NCBI RefSeq assembly: GCF_001866665.1
Contig: NZ_MLYO01000018.1
Location: forward strand, 186,001 to 250,000
Direction of reading: 5' to 3'
Source of the DNA: Streptomyces monashensis
GTDB taxonomy: Bacteria; Actinomycetota; Actinomycetes; Streptomycetales; Streptomycetaceae
DNA length: 64,000 nucleotides
A program made the position numbers and the translations under genes. Numbering within the stretch: the first letter of the stretch is position 1; each line of letters starts with the position of its first letter. Positions 51,638 to 58,521 of the stretch are shown one piece after another. The notes beneath the pieces were generated by a model. It made no database searches. It was not told where the DNA came from and was given only the letters and a program-made list of their open reading frames with translations.

Positions 51638-52381
51638 ATGCCGAACGAGAGGCTACGTGCTGCCATGGCGGCCGGCGGCTGGACGTACACCGCCCTCGCG
51701 GACCGGGTCGAAGTCGACCCCAAGTCCGTCGAACGATGGGTCAATTTGGGGCGTACGCCGCGCCGTGCCACGGCCATGTTGGCAGCGGAAACGCTAGGAG
51801 AAGACGTGCACGCTCTATGGCCAGCGCTCCGGCAAGCACGCCCTGCCCGCGCCGTCAGTCCCGAACTTGTGGCTCTCTACGACCAGCGGGCGGACATCCC
51901 CGTGTCCGCCTTCGTGGACATGCTGTCCCAGGCTCGCGAGCACATCGACGTGTTGGTGTACGCGGCCGTCTTCCTGCACGAGGCGTACCCACGGCTCAAC
52001 GACTTGCTGCGAGAGCGAGCCGCCGACGGGTGTGCGGTCCGTATCGCGATCGGCGATCCGGACAGCACGAACGTCCAACAGCGCGGTAGCGAAGAGAGGT
52101 TCGGTCATGGGATCGAGTCCCGCTGCCGACTCGCCCTCATGCACTATCGCCCCCTGGCCGAGGTAGCCGGCATCGAGGTGCGGACCCATGCCACCACGCT
52201 CTACAACTCGATCTATCGTGCGGATGACCAGGCGCTGGTCAATGCCCATGTTTGGGGCGTGAACGCCTACGGTGCTCCCGTGTGGCATCTTCGGCGCAAC
52301 GGAGAGGGCGGCATGTTCGACACCTACGCCAGCAGCTTCGACGCGGTGTGGGAGACCGCGACGCCGGTAGGAGAAGACTGA
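51638..52381 (+). CDS. XRE-family regulator with DUF5919 domain
   Basis: This 247-residue protein has an HTH at about residues 5-55 (RLRAAMAAGGWTYTALADRVEVDPKSVERWVNLGRTPRRATAMLAAETLG) and a C-terminal domain (about 80-240) recognisable as DUF5919: FVDMLSQAREHIDVLVYAAVFLHE, then RIAIGDPDS and AHVWGVNAYGAPVWHLRR. That domain has a phospholipase-D-like topology without the HKD residues. GGGAGA precedes the ATG at 51638. It lies 2 bases ahead of a Nudix gene, the constant partner in Streptomyces elements, so the pair is co-expressed. Confidence 0.82.
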   Translation: MPNERLRAAMAAGGWTYTALADRVEVDPKSVERWVNLGRTPRRATAMLAAETLGEDVHALWPALRQARPARAVSPELVALYDQRADIPVSAFVDMLSQAREHIDVLVYAAVFLHEAYPRLNDLLRERAADGCAVRIAIGDPDSTNVQQRGSEERFGHGIESRCRLALMHYRPLAEVAGIEVRTHATTLYNSIYRADDQALVNAHVWGVNAYGAPVWHLRRNGEGGMFDTYASSFDAVWETATPVGED

Positions 52382-52383
52382 CC

Positions 52384-52854
52384 ATGGCACGGACCGAGTA
52401 CTACGACGACCCGGCGGCACCGGAGCCGAACAGCTTGGTGGTCGCGGCGTCTGCCGTGGTTACCGACAACGAAGGGCGCGTTCTCCTCCAGCGCCGACGG
52501 GACAATGATCTCTGGGCGCTACCTGGCGGCGGCATGGAGATGACCGACTCACTCCCGGGAACGGCCGTCCGCGAGGTGAAGGAGGAAACGGGTCTGGACG
52601 TAGAGATCACGGGGCTCGTGGGCACGTACACCGACCCTCGCCACATCATCGCCTACTCGGACGGTGAGGTGCGCAGACAGTTCAACGTCTGCTTCACCGC
52701 CCGTGTGGTGGGCGGCCGACTCGCAATCTCGGACGAGTCCACGGAGCTGCGTTTCGTCCAGCCAGAGGAGATCGACCAACTGCCGATGCACCACACGCAG
52801 CAGCTCCGGATCCGTCACTTCCTGGAACACCGTGAGCGGCCCTATCTTGGCTGA
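52384..52854 (+). CDS. Nudix-fold protein resembling the pSAM2 immunity factor Pif
   Basis: This 156-residue protein has a complete Nudix box GGGMEMTDSLPGTAVREVKEETGLDVEI, following LVVAASAVVTDNEGRVLLQRR. In pSAM2 the Nudix protein Pif prevents redundant transfer into cells that already carry the element (established knowledge), and the position in an AICE beside a regulator fits. It could instead be a nucleotide-sanitising hydrolase. AGGAG lies about 10 bases before the ATG. It forms a pair with the XRE gene 2 bases upstream. Confidence 0.8.
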   Translation: MARTEYYDDPAAPEPNSLVVAASAVVTDNEGRVLLQRRRDNDLWALPGGGMEMTDSLPGTAVREVKEETGLDVEITGLVGTYTDPRHIIAYSDGEVRRQFNVCFTARVVGGRLAISDESTELRFVQPEEIDQLPMHHTQQLRIRHFLEHRERPYLG

Positions 52855-52985
52855 CCGCGTAGGCCCGCGGTGACGGCACCGCTCGCTCTGTGGGTACATG
52901 CTCGGACAAGCTCGGCTGTTCCCGAGAGCTCCCAGCCCGGGAGCGTGGGACGCATACCCGGCAGTGTCATGCCCGACTCGGTGAG

Positions 52986-53014
52986 TTGACGCGCAAGAGG
53001 GGCTAAGCTAGCGG
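52986..53014 (+). promoter_or_regulatory. Possible promoter for the right-end gene pair
   Basis: TTGACG (52986-52991), 17 bases and TAGCGG (53009-53014) give near-vegetative spacing, about 35 bases before the GTG at 53048. Confidence 0.4.
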
Positions 53015-53047
53015 CACTTGAGTGCTTGAGCTGCCGCAGGGGGACGA

Positions 53048-53422
53048 GTGACCCATTTGATCATGGCGCTCTACGGAGCTGTGGGCGGTCTGCTTATCGC
53101 AGCCTTGGGCCTTTTTCGTTATCTGAAGAAGGAACAGATGTGGCCCTGGTTCGCCGACGGTGGAGTGTCATTCTCCGTGTGGATATCGATAGAGATTCTC
53201 AGAGTGTCCATCGGGGCGGGGGTAGCTTGGGTGCTGGCCATAGCTGGCCCATTCAGCGTATTTGGCGCCATCGTTGCTGGGGCTGGCGCGCCAGCCATTC
53301 TTGATAAATGGGAGAGGAATTCACCTGCGCAAGCAGTGCCAGAGGAATCCGAGATGGGGTCCCCAGTCAATAATGGCGGCACGGGGGTTGTGAATATTGC
53401 GGGAGGGCAGAGCGATGGCTGA
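53048..53422 (+). CDS. Small membrane protein beside attR (pair member 1)
   Basis: This 124-residue protein has an N-terminal membrane segment (IMALYGAVGGLLIAALGLFRYL) and a second (ISIEILRVSIGAGVAWVLAIAGPFSVFGAIVAGAGAPAIL) followed by a cytoplasmic tail ending NNGGTGVVNIAGGQSDG. The ribosome binding site is GCAGGGGGA. It is clearly A+T-richer than its neighbours, with codons such as ATA, AGA and TTG, indicating foreign origin. It overlaps the next gene by 8 bases, so the two are translated together. The family is unknown. Confidence 0.65.
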   Translation: MTHLIMALYGAVGGLLIAALGLFRYLKKEQMWPWFADGGVSFSVWISIEILRVSIGAGVAWVLAIAGPFSVFGAIVAGAGAPAILDKWERNSPAQAVPEESEMGSPVNNGGTGVVNIAGGQSDG

Positions 53423-54050
53423 TCAGCTACTTGCACAGGTTCTCGATGCGGTAACTCACAGTGGTCCTAGCTATAGAGTGGCACGGAAGGCCGAACATTC
53501 CTCACGGATGCGCGCAAATGCTATATTGAACGCTCTAACTCATAGCGGACCGAGCTATCAAACCGGGCTGCAGAAACGGGTAAGCCTCTCCGAGGCCTTC
53601 CGTGAGTTCGAGGCAGAGATGCCGGAGCACCAGGCGCGTCTTCAGGCTTTGAATGTATCCATCGACTCCTATATAAATCAGATGCCGACAGCCTTGGAGG
53701 ATTCACAAAGAGTGGAATCACTACTTGGTGGATTGATGGATCGGATTGATGCGCTGGAGGAGTTTTACCGAATCGATGGCAAATATTGCCAATCTGTCCT
53801 GCGCCTTCAGCGAGCAACTCCCCCATTTAACTTCCGACTGCAATGGGTCGCGCATTGGCACCTTATTGGTACGGTGCGGCGTGGCCGGAAAATACATCGT
53901 CACGCCATCAAGGTTCGCAAGCTCCAGAGCCTTCTAGCGAGAGAGGGTGCGTCTACGTCCACATCCTTCCGATCTGCCGCCAGTTCCTTCCTCATCTCTT
54001 GGAAATTGCAAGAGTGGGATTTGGCGAGCCTGCGAGGAAGTTCCCTCTAG
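53415..54050 (+). CDS. Cytosolic helical protein beside attR (pair member 2)
   Basis: This 211-residue protein is mostly helical with no signal or span. It has a short internal duplication near the N-terminus: AVTHSGPSY and ALTHSGPSY lie 27 residues apart. A long coiled-coil-like region follows (LSEAFREFEAEMPEHQARLQALNVSIDSYINQ, then LLGGLMDRIDALEEFYRID). The C-terminus is basic. Codon use is foreign (ATA, AGA and CTA occur). GGGAGG precedes the ATG at 53415. With its membrane partner it may act in exclusion or defence, inferred only from the position at the element edge. Confidence 0.65.
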   Translation: MADQLLAQVLDAVTHSGPSYRVARKAEHSSRMRANAILNALTHSGPSYQTGLQKRVSLSEAFREFEAEMPEHQARLQALNVSIDSYINQMPTALEDSQRVESLLGGLMDRIDALEEFYRIDGKYCQSVLRLQRATPPFNFRLQWVAHWHLIGTVRRGRKIHRHAIKVRKLQSLLAREGASTSTSFRSAASSFLISWKLQEWDLASLRGSSL

Positions 54051-54422
54051 GTACTTCCAATTCCGGAACTCTTCGCACGGACCACTTGCTGAGGGCTGTT
54101 CGGGAAGTCGGCGAAGTCTCAACGACCGGGTGGAGCCCCCTGGCGGAGCGCCCACGACGGGCCAAGCCGCATCGCGGCAGCAGTTGCTCCACCTCGGCCC
54201 ACCTCCGGAGCGGTCGGTCCAAAAACCTGTAGAGAAAGTCGTAGCTCTCAGCCGGGCTGGGCCTGAAGTCCTGCGAAGACTGCGAGTCGGCGCTTGTCGG
54301 GGCCACCGTTCAGAGCTGACGGCAACGCTGACGGCAACGACGGCACATAGAGGCTGTTGATCACGGCCTTCAGCTATCAGCCGGGAGGAAGGCGGAGCCC
54401 CCGCCAAACAGCCTGCCCGATC
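54051..54422. other. Gene-free right end of the element
   Basis: These 372 bases between the last cargo gene and attR contain the TGACGGCA repeats at 54315-54345. I find no gene; the longest frames lack starts and Streptomyces codon bias. Confidence 0.5.
54315..54345. repeat. Candidate integrase arm-type sites, right end
   Basis: GCTGACGGCAAC occurs twice in tandem (54315-54326 and 54327-54338), followed by GACGGCA (54339-54345). The core TGACGGCA matches the repeats at the left end. Confidence 0.65.
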
Positions 54423-54466
54423 CTACGGATCAGAAGGTTGCAGGTTCGAATCCTGCCGAGTGCACA
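54423..54466. repeat. attR (44-bp direct repeat)
   Basis: An exact copy of 41775-41818, the 3' end of tRNA-Arg. No 5' tRNA half stands before it, so it is the chromosome-side remnant of the original gene end. Confidence 0.93.
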
Positions 54467-54472
54467 ACAGAT

Positions 54473-54506
54473 CAGAGGCCCTGTGGAGAGATCCACAGGG
54501 CCTCTG
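54473..54506 (+). terminator. Original tRNA-Arg terminator outside attR
   Basis: A 15-bp perfect stem (54473-54487 with 54492-54506) and loop GAGA, followed by GCTTTTG. It is the orphaned partner of the copy at 41825-41858. Confidence 0.85.
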
Positions 54507-54547
54507 GCTTTTGCAGGGAATGAGTGGGGGACCCGGACGCCCCGTCG

Positions 54548-54814
54548 TCACGCCGGGGCGATGAAGCCCCGGTCGGTGAGCCACCGGTCCAGCGAGTTGC
54601 GTTCGACCTCCCGGAGGGCCCGCGCGGTGTCGGACCTGCCGGGTCTGAACGCGGCAAGGGTGCGGTTGGCGGCCCACATGCGGATCTGGGCGACGGTGAG
54701 CGGGTCGAGTTGTCCGCTGTCGCGCCAACGGGGGCCGGCCCCGTCGTCCACGGGCAGACTCCGGTCGAAGAACTCGTCGATCAGGCCGTGTGCCTGGAAG
54801 TCGCGGTCATCCAT
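54548..54814 (-). CDS. Small conserved protein of unknown function
   Basis: This 88-residue protein is MDDRDFQAHGLIDEFFDRSLPV, then LDPLTVAQIRMWAANRTLAAFRPGRSDTARALREVERNSLDRWLTDRGFIA. It is acidic at the start and helical after that, with no signal or span. GGGAGG stands 5-10 bases upstream of the ATG at 54814. It is the first chromosomal gene beyond the element. No family is recognised. Confidence 0.65.
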   Translation of the reverse strand: MDDRDFQAHGLIDEFFDRSLPVDDGAGPRWRDSGQLDPLTVAQIRMWAANRTLAAFRPGRSDTARALREVERNSLDRWLTDRGFIAPA

Positions 54815-54920
54815 GACGACCTCCCTTGCCGATCCGTCCAGCCTGGTCGGCCCCGGCCCGGGGCGATAGGGCCGAACGGCACCCCCACAGGGCCGAACGG
54901 TCACCGGCACCAACGGGACG

Positions 54921-54952
54921 CCGGCGGCCCCGGAGAGTTCCGGGGCCGCCGG
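54921..54952 (-). terminator. Terminator after the sphingomyelinase gene
   Basis: A perfect 14-bp stem (CCGGCGGCCCCGGA with its complement) and loop GAGT lie 6 bases beyond the stop codon of the leftward sph gene. Confidence 0.85.
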
Positions 54953-54958
54953 CGCGCT

Positions 54959-55993
54959 CTAGTTCAGCTGGAAGGTCGCCTCGACCGGGTAGTGGTCGCT
55001 GGGGGCGTCGGTGTCGGTCTGGCCGGTGGTCCAGCCGGACTGGGGGTCGAAGTCGACCTTGACCGTGGACATCGCGGCCGGGACCGGACGGCCGGTGGCG
55101 TTCAGGTAGCCGATGTAGTCGAGGTCGTCGCGGTAGTCCTTCGGGAAGGACTCGACGCCGGACATGTACTGGCACCAGGCGGAGACCGGGCAGTCCATGG
55201 TCCGCAGGGTCTGGGAGGAGTCGGTGGCGGGGGTGCCGAGGACGCCGTTCACCGCGCTCTGGGCGGCCGCATAGTCACCGCGCGACCGGCCCCCGTAGTA
55301 CTCCACGTTCATGTCGCCGCCGATCAGCACCGGGCCGCTGGTGCCGGCGATGCCGTCCGCCCAGGAGCGGATCTCCTCGAGCTGGGCGAGACGGGTGGCC
55401 TGGGTGGTGTCGGTGGAGGTGTCGGACTCGTCGGCCTGGAGGTGGGTGCCGACGACCCAGCTCTTCACCCCGCCCTTGTCGATCTGTGCCAGCGCCGCAC
55501 CCTTGTCGGCGTGGTAGTCCCAGGTGCCGTAGGTCGAGTTGCTGAAGACGTGGGCGTACTGGGCGGTGATCGGGTACTTGGAGAGGATCATCGTGCCGCC
55601 GTTGATGACGAACGGCGAGTTGGAGCAGTCGCCGCTGATGCCGTTCCAGCCGCCGCCGGAGCACGTCTGGCCGACGACCGGGGTGTGGTACGGGTACAGG
55701 TCGGCGAGCTTGCCGGTGATGTCGGCGGTCGAGGTGTTGTTGAAGTCCTCGTCCAGCACGACCACGTCCGCGCCGTGCTTGCGGATGATCGACTCGATGA
55801 CCGGGGTGCGCTGGGCCGCCTTCTCGTTCTGGGTCGTGTCGACGATCGGGGTGCCGAGGTCGACGTTCCAGGCGAACACCGACAGGTCGGTGCCGGTGGC
55901 CGCGCTCGCGGCGGGGGCCGTGTAACCGCCGGCGCCGAGCAGCAGGGCCGCCGCCGCGGAGGTGAGGGCGGTAGCGGTACGACGCGAGACCAT
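54959..55993 (-). CDS. sph: Secreted sphingomyelinase C
   Basis: This 344-residue extracellular phosphodiesterase of the endonuclease/exonuclease/phosphatase fold splits sphingomyelin. The signal peptide is SRRTATALTSAAAALLLGAGG with cleavage near ASA. Conserved residues of the fold are visible: FAWNVD, VVLDEDFNN (metal Glu/Asp), GTHLQADES, LIGGDMNVEY and the terminal DAPSDHYPVEATF (catalytic Asp-His pair). Two Cys pairs (QTCSGGGWNGISGDCSN and DCPVSAWC) resemble other sphingomyelinases. The mature enzyme can act as a virulence-type lipase in other bacteria. It is monocistronic with its own strong terminator. Confidence 0.88.
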   Translation of the reverse strand: MVSRRTATALTSAAAALLLGAGGYTAPAASAATGTDLSVFAWNVDLGTPIVDTTQNEKAAQRTPVIESIIRKHGADVVVLDEDFNNTSTADITGKLADLYPYHTPVVGQTCSGGGWNGISGDCSNSPFVINGGTMILSKYPITAQYAHVFSNSTYGTWDYHADKGAALAQIDKGGVKSWVVGTHLQADESDTSTDTTQATRLAQLEEIRSWADGIAGTSGPVLIGGDMNVEYYGGRSRGDYAAAQSAVNGVLGTPATDSSQTLRTMDCPVSAWCQYMSGVESFPKDYRDDLDYIGYLNATGRPVPAAMSTVKVDFDPQSGWTTGQTDTDAPSDHYPVEATFQLN

Positions 55994-56289
55994 GCGCTCT
56001 CCAGGAGGAAGTGGGAGGAGGCCCCGGCCGGCCGGTGCGTGGCCGACGAATGGGGCGCGTCCATGACAGCGCGACAGACTCTAGGTACTCGCCGGTACGG
56101 CGGAAAGGACATCGACGCGAACAGTGATGGATCGATCCGTGGAGAAAAGGTGTCTGGACAAGTCGGGGGTGTGGGAGCCGATCCGTCCGGTTGTCGCGGG
56201 GAAGGCCGCTCGCACGGTGTGCGCACCGCGTGCGGTGGCGTCGGCCGCTCCCGGCCCGCTGTCAGACCCTCCCCCTACTCTCGGGAGGG

Positions 56290-57162
56290 ATGGCACGTGA
56301 ATGGAGATGCTCGGGACTGCGCTGGTCGGCGGACGGGCCGGTGCTGGTCTGGGACGGTGGGCGGCGCAGCGCGCCGGCGTGGGGGAAGCGGGTCGCCTTC
56401 GCCGTGCCCGAGGGCGGGGTGCGGACCTGCGTCGGGGCGCGGGGGAACGGCTGCCCGGTGCGGGCCGGCGTGCCGGGCAGGAGTACGGGGGCCCGGTGCG
56501 AGGAGTGCGCCCGGCTGGACCGGGCGCACTCCGTGGCCGCCGACACGATCGCCGACGACCCCCGGCCGTACCGGGTGTATCTGGCGTGGTTCGGGCCCGG
56601 GCTGGTCAAGGTCGGGATCACCGCGGCCGAGCGCGGGGACGCCCGGCTGCTGGAGCAGGGTGCCGTCTGTTTCAGCTGGCTGGGCACCGGCCCGCTGATG
56701 GCCGCCCGGCGCACCGAGGAGCTGCTGCGGGCCGCGCTGCGGGTGCCGGACCGGATTCCGTACGCCGAGAAGCGGGCGGTGCGGGCGGCGCTGCCGAAGA
56801 CCGCGGCGGAGCGCGCCGCCGAGGTGCGGGAGCTGCATGCGCGGGCCGTGGCGCTTCCGGCGTGGCCGGAGTCGCTGCGGGCCGCCGAGTGCCGAGTCAC
56901 CGATCATCTCGGTGTGTTCGGGCTCGACCGGGCGCCGGGTGCGTTCGGCGAGGTCGTGGAGCTGGCGCCGGGCGGCGCCGTGAGCGGGGAGCTGGTCGCC
57001 GCCGTCGGACCCGATCTGCATCTGGCGGTCGGCGGGCGCGGGGTCGTCGTGCTGGACACCCGGCTGATGGCGGGCTGGGGGCTGGTGCCGGGCGAGGCCC
57101 AAGAGCTCCGACTCGGGTTTCCCGTACGGGAGTTCAGACAGGAGCCGGAAGGGTTGTTCTGA
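56290..57162 (+). CDS. DUF2797 family protein
   Basis: This 290-residue protein has a Cys-rich N-terminal segment (VRTCVGARGNGCPVRAG and ARCEECARLDRAHS), likely to bind zinc, then the DUF2797 core VYLAWFGPGLVKVGITAAERGDARLLEQGAVCFSWLGTGPLMAARRTEELL, which resembles the GIY-YIG-type start VYLAWFGPGLVKVGIT. That suggests a nuclease-related fold, but the function is unknown. GGGAGGG lies directly before the ATG at 56290. The TGA is followed within 2 bases by a five-unit tandem repeat. Confidence 0.8.
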   Translation: MAREWRCSGLRWSADGPVLVWDGGRRSAPAWGKRVAFAVPEGGVRTCVGARGNGCPVRAGVPGRSTGARCEECARLDRAHSVAADTIADDPRPYRVYLAWFGPGLVKVGITAAERGDARLLEQGAVCFSWLGTGPLMAARRTEELLRAALRVPDRIPYAEKRAVRAALPKTAAERAAEVRELHARAVALPAWPESLRAAECRVTDHLGVFGLDRAPGAFGEVVELAPGGAVSGELVAAVGPDLHLAVGGRGVVVLDTRLMAGWGLVPGEAQELRLGFPVREFRQEPEGLF

Positions 57163-57164
57163 CC

Positions 57165-57234
57165 GACCGTAAAGAAACGACCGTAAAGAAACGACCGTAA
57201 AGAAACGACCGTCAAGAAAAGACCGTAAAGAAAC
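57165..57234. repeat. Five tandem 14-bp repeats after the DUF2797 gene
   Basis: The unit GACCGTAAAGAAAC occurs at 57165, 57179, 57193, 57207 and 57221. The fourth copy has three differences; the others are exact. It begins 2 bases after the stop codon and lies 70 bases ahead of the next gene. Confidence 0.97.
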
Positions 57235-57304
57235 GGATCCCGGACGGATCCCCTTCGGCAAGATCCATGGACACGCGGCAGGGCGTTCGCCGACGGTTGT
57301 CGTC

Positions 57305-57673
57305 ATGAGCGAACAACCGGACACCACCGTCGTTCCCACTCCCGCCCACGAACCCCCTTACTACGCCGTCGTGTTCACCTCCGTACGCCGCGACGACGAC
57401 GAACCCGGCGCGTACGAGCGGACCGCGGCCCGGCTCTCGCGGCTCGTCCGGCAGATCCCCGGCTTCCTCGGGGAGGACTTCGCCCACAGCCCCGGGCCGG
57501 GCGGACTCGCCGTATCCGTGGCCTACTTCCGGCATCTGGCCGGCCTCGAGCGGTGGCGGGACCATCCCGAGCACCTCGACGCCAAGCAGCACGGACGGGA
57601 TCGGTGGTACGAGCGGTACACGATCCACATCGCCCGCGTCGAGCACAGTCACGCCTTCGCACGGGCGGCCTGA
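57305..57673 (+). CDS. Antibiotic-biosynthesis-monooxygenase-fold (ABM) protein
   Basis: This 122-residue dimeric alpha/beta-barrel protein of the ABM superfamily has YYAVVFTSVRRDDDEPGAYERTAARLSRLVRQIPGFLGEDF, then SVAYFRHLAGLERWRDHPEHLDAKQHGRDRWYERYTIHIARVEHS. Members include small cofactor-free oxygenases and heme-degrading proteins. The His in the WRDHPEH segment and the Trp are conserved in the family. The substrate is unknown. It is the gene just upstream of the two-component operon and may or may not share its transcript. Confidence 0.82.
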   Translation: MSEQPDTTVVPTPAHEPPYYAVVFTSVRRDDDEPGAYERTAARLSRLVRQIPGFLGEDFAHSPGPGGLAVSVAYFRHLAGLERWRDHPEHLDAKQHGRDRWYERYTIHIARVEHSHAFARAA

Positions 57674-57693
57674 CGCCGGGGCGCTTCCCAGGT

Positions 57694-57715
57694 GCCGCCT
57701 GAGAGCCGCCTGTGA
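57694..57715. promoter_or_regulatory. Tandem 11-bp direct repeats upstream of the response regulator
   Basis: GCCGCCTGAGA (57694-57704) is followed directly by GCCGCCTGTGA (57705-57715), a 10 of 11 match at one helical turn. This is the form of OmpR/PhoB response-regulator sites and suggests autoregulation, 66 bases upstream of the RR start. Confidence 0.6.
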
Positions 57716-57780
57716 GTTTCTCAGGCAAATCACAGATTGCGGAAAGCGTCTTCTCAGAGGGCCCGGACAGGGTGTGCACC

Positions 57781-58521
57781 ATGACCACGACCTCGCCCCA
57801 GGGGCGCACCGAACTGCTGAGGCCGGACGGGAGCCCCGTCCGCGTGCTTGTGGTGGACGACGAGTTGTCGATCACCGAACTGCTGAGCATGGCCCTTCGT
57901 TACGAGGGCTGGCAGATCAGGAGCGCGGGCGACGGGCAGGGCGCGATACAGACCGCCCGGGAGTTCCGGCCCGACGCCGTCGTCCTGGACATGATGCTGC
58001 CCGACATGGACGGGCTCGCCGTCCTCGGCCGGCTGCGCCGCGAACTGCCCGACGTGCCCGTCCTGTTCCTGACGGCCAAGGACGCCGTCGAGGACCGGAT
58101 AGCCGGGCTCACCGCGGGCGGGGACGACTACGTCACCAAGCCGTTCAGCCTGGAGGAGGTCGTGGCGCGGCTGCGGGGGCTCATCCGCCGGTCCGGTGCC
58201 GCCGACCGGCGGTCGGACTCGGTGCTCGTCGTCGGGGACCTGACTCTGGACGAGGACAGCCACGAGGTGTCGCGGGCCGGTGACAACATCCACCTCACCG
58301 CCACCGAGTTCGAGCTGCTGCGCTTCCTCATGCGCAACCCGCGGCGCGTGCTCAGCAAGGCGCAGATCCTGGACCGCGTGTGGTCGTACGACTTCGGCGG
58401 GCAGGCCAATGTGGTCGAGCTGTACATCTCGTACCTGCGGCGGAAGATCGACGCCGGACGCGAGCCGATGATCCACACGCGGCGTGGGGCCGGCTACCTC
58501 ATCAAACCCGCCGTGTCATGA
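57781..58521 (+). CDS. OmpR/PhoB-type response regulator
   Basis: This 246-residue DNA-binding regulator has a receiver domain (about residues 20-135) with the acidic pair in VLVVDDE, phosphoacceptor Asp70 in VVLDMMLP, the conserved Thr in FLTAKD and Lys120 in TKPFS. A C-terminal winged helix follows (about 145-240: LTATEFELLRFLMRNPRRVLSKAQILDRVW and YISYLRRKID). Its stop overlaps the kinase gene start by 4 bases, so they form a classical two-component pair. Two glycosyltransferase genes follow in the same operon. Confidence 0.95.
   Translation: MTTTSPQGRTELLRPDGSPVRVLVVDDELSITELLSMALRYEGWQIRSAGDGQGAIQTAREFRPDAVVLDMMLPDMDGLAVLGRLRRELPDVPVLFLTAKDAVEDRIAGLTAGGDDYVTKPFSLEEVVARLRGLIRRSGAADRRSDSVLVVGDLTLDEDSHEVSRAGDNIHLTATEFELLRFLMRNPRRVLSKAQILDRVWSYDFGGQANVVELYISYLRRKIDAGREPMIHTRRGAGYLIKPAVS

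Larger units (their letters stand above)
41775..54466. mobile_element. pSAM2-type integrative and conjugative element (AICE), 12.7 kb
   Basis: The element is bounded by exact 44-bp repeats of the tRNA-Arg 3' end. It has the complete AICE kit: int, xis and repSA in one overlapping leftward operon beside attL; an spdB-like membrane gene and an FtsK-type tra gene; small transfer genes; a divergent GntR repressor; and an XRE/DUF5919 plus Nudix (Pif-like) pair. The remaining 5 kb is cargo. All core genes have intact reading frames, so it may still excise. Overall it is visibly less G+C-rich than the flanking chromosome. Confidence 0.93.

Noticed and set aside
53934..54407. A 157-codon leftward frame near attR
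   Set aside because: It overlaps a better-supported gene, and its protein has random Ser/Arg/Gly content.
54530..54537. GACCCGGA as a TraB recognition site (clt)
   Set aside because: Only one copy, and it lies outside attR. Functional clt loci need several copies.
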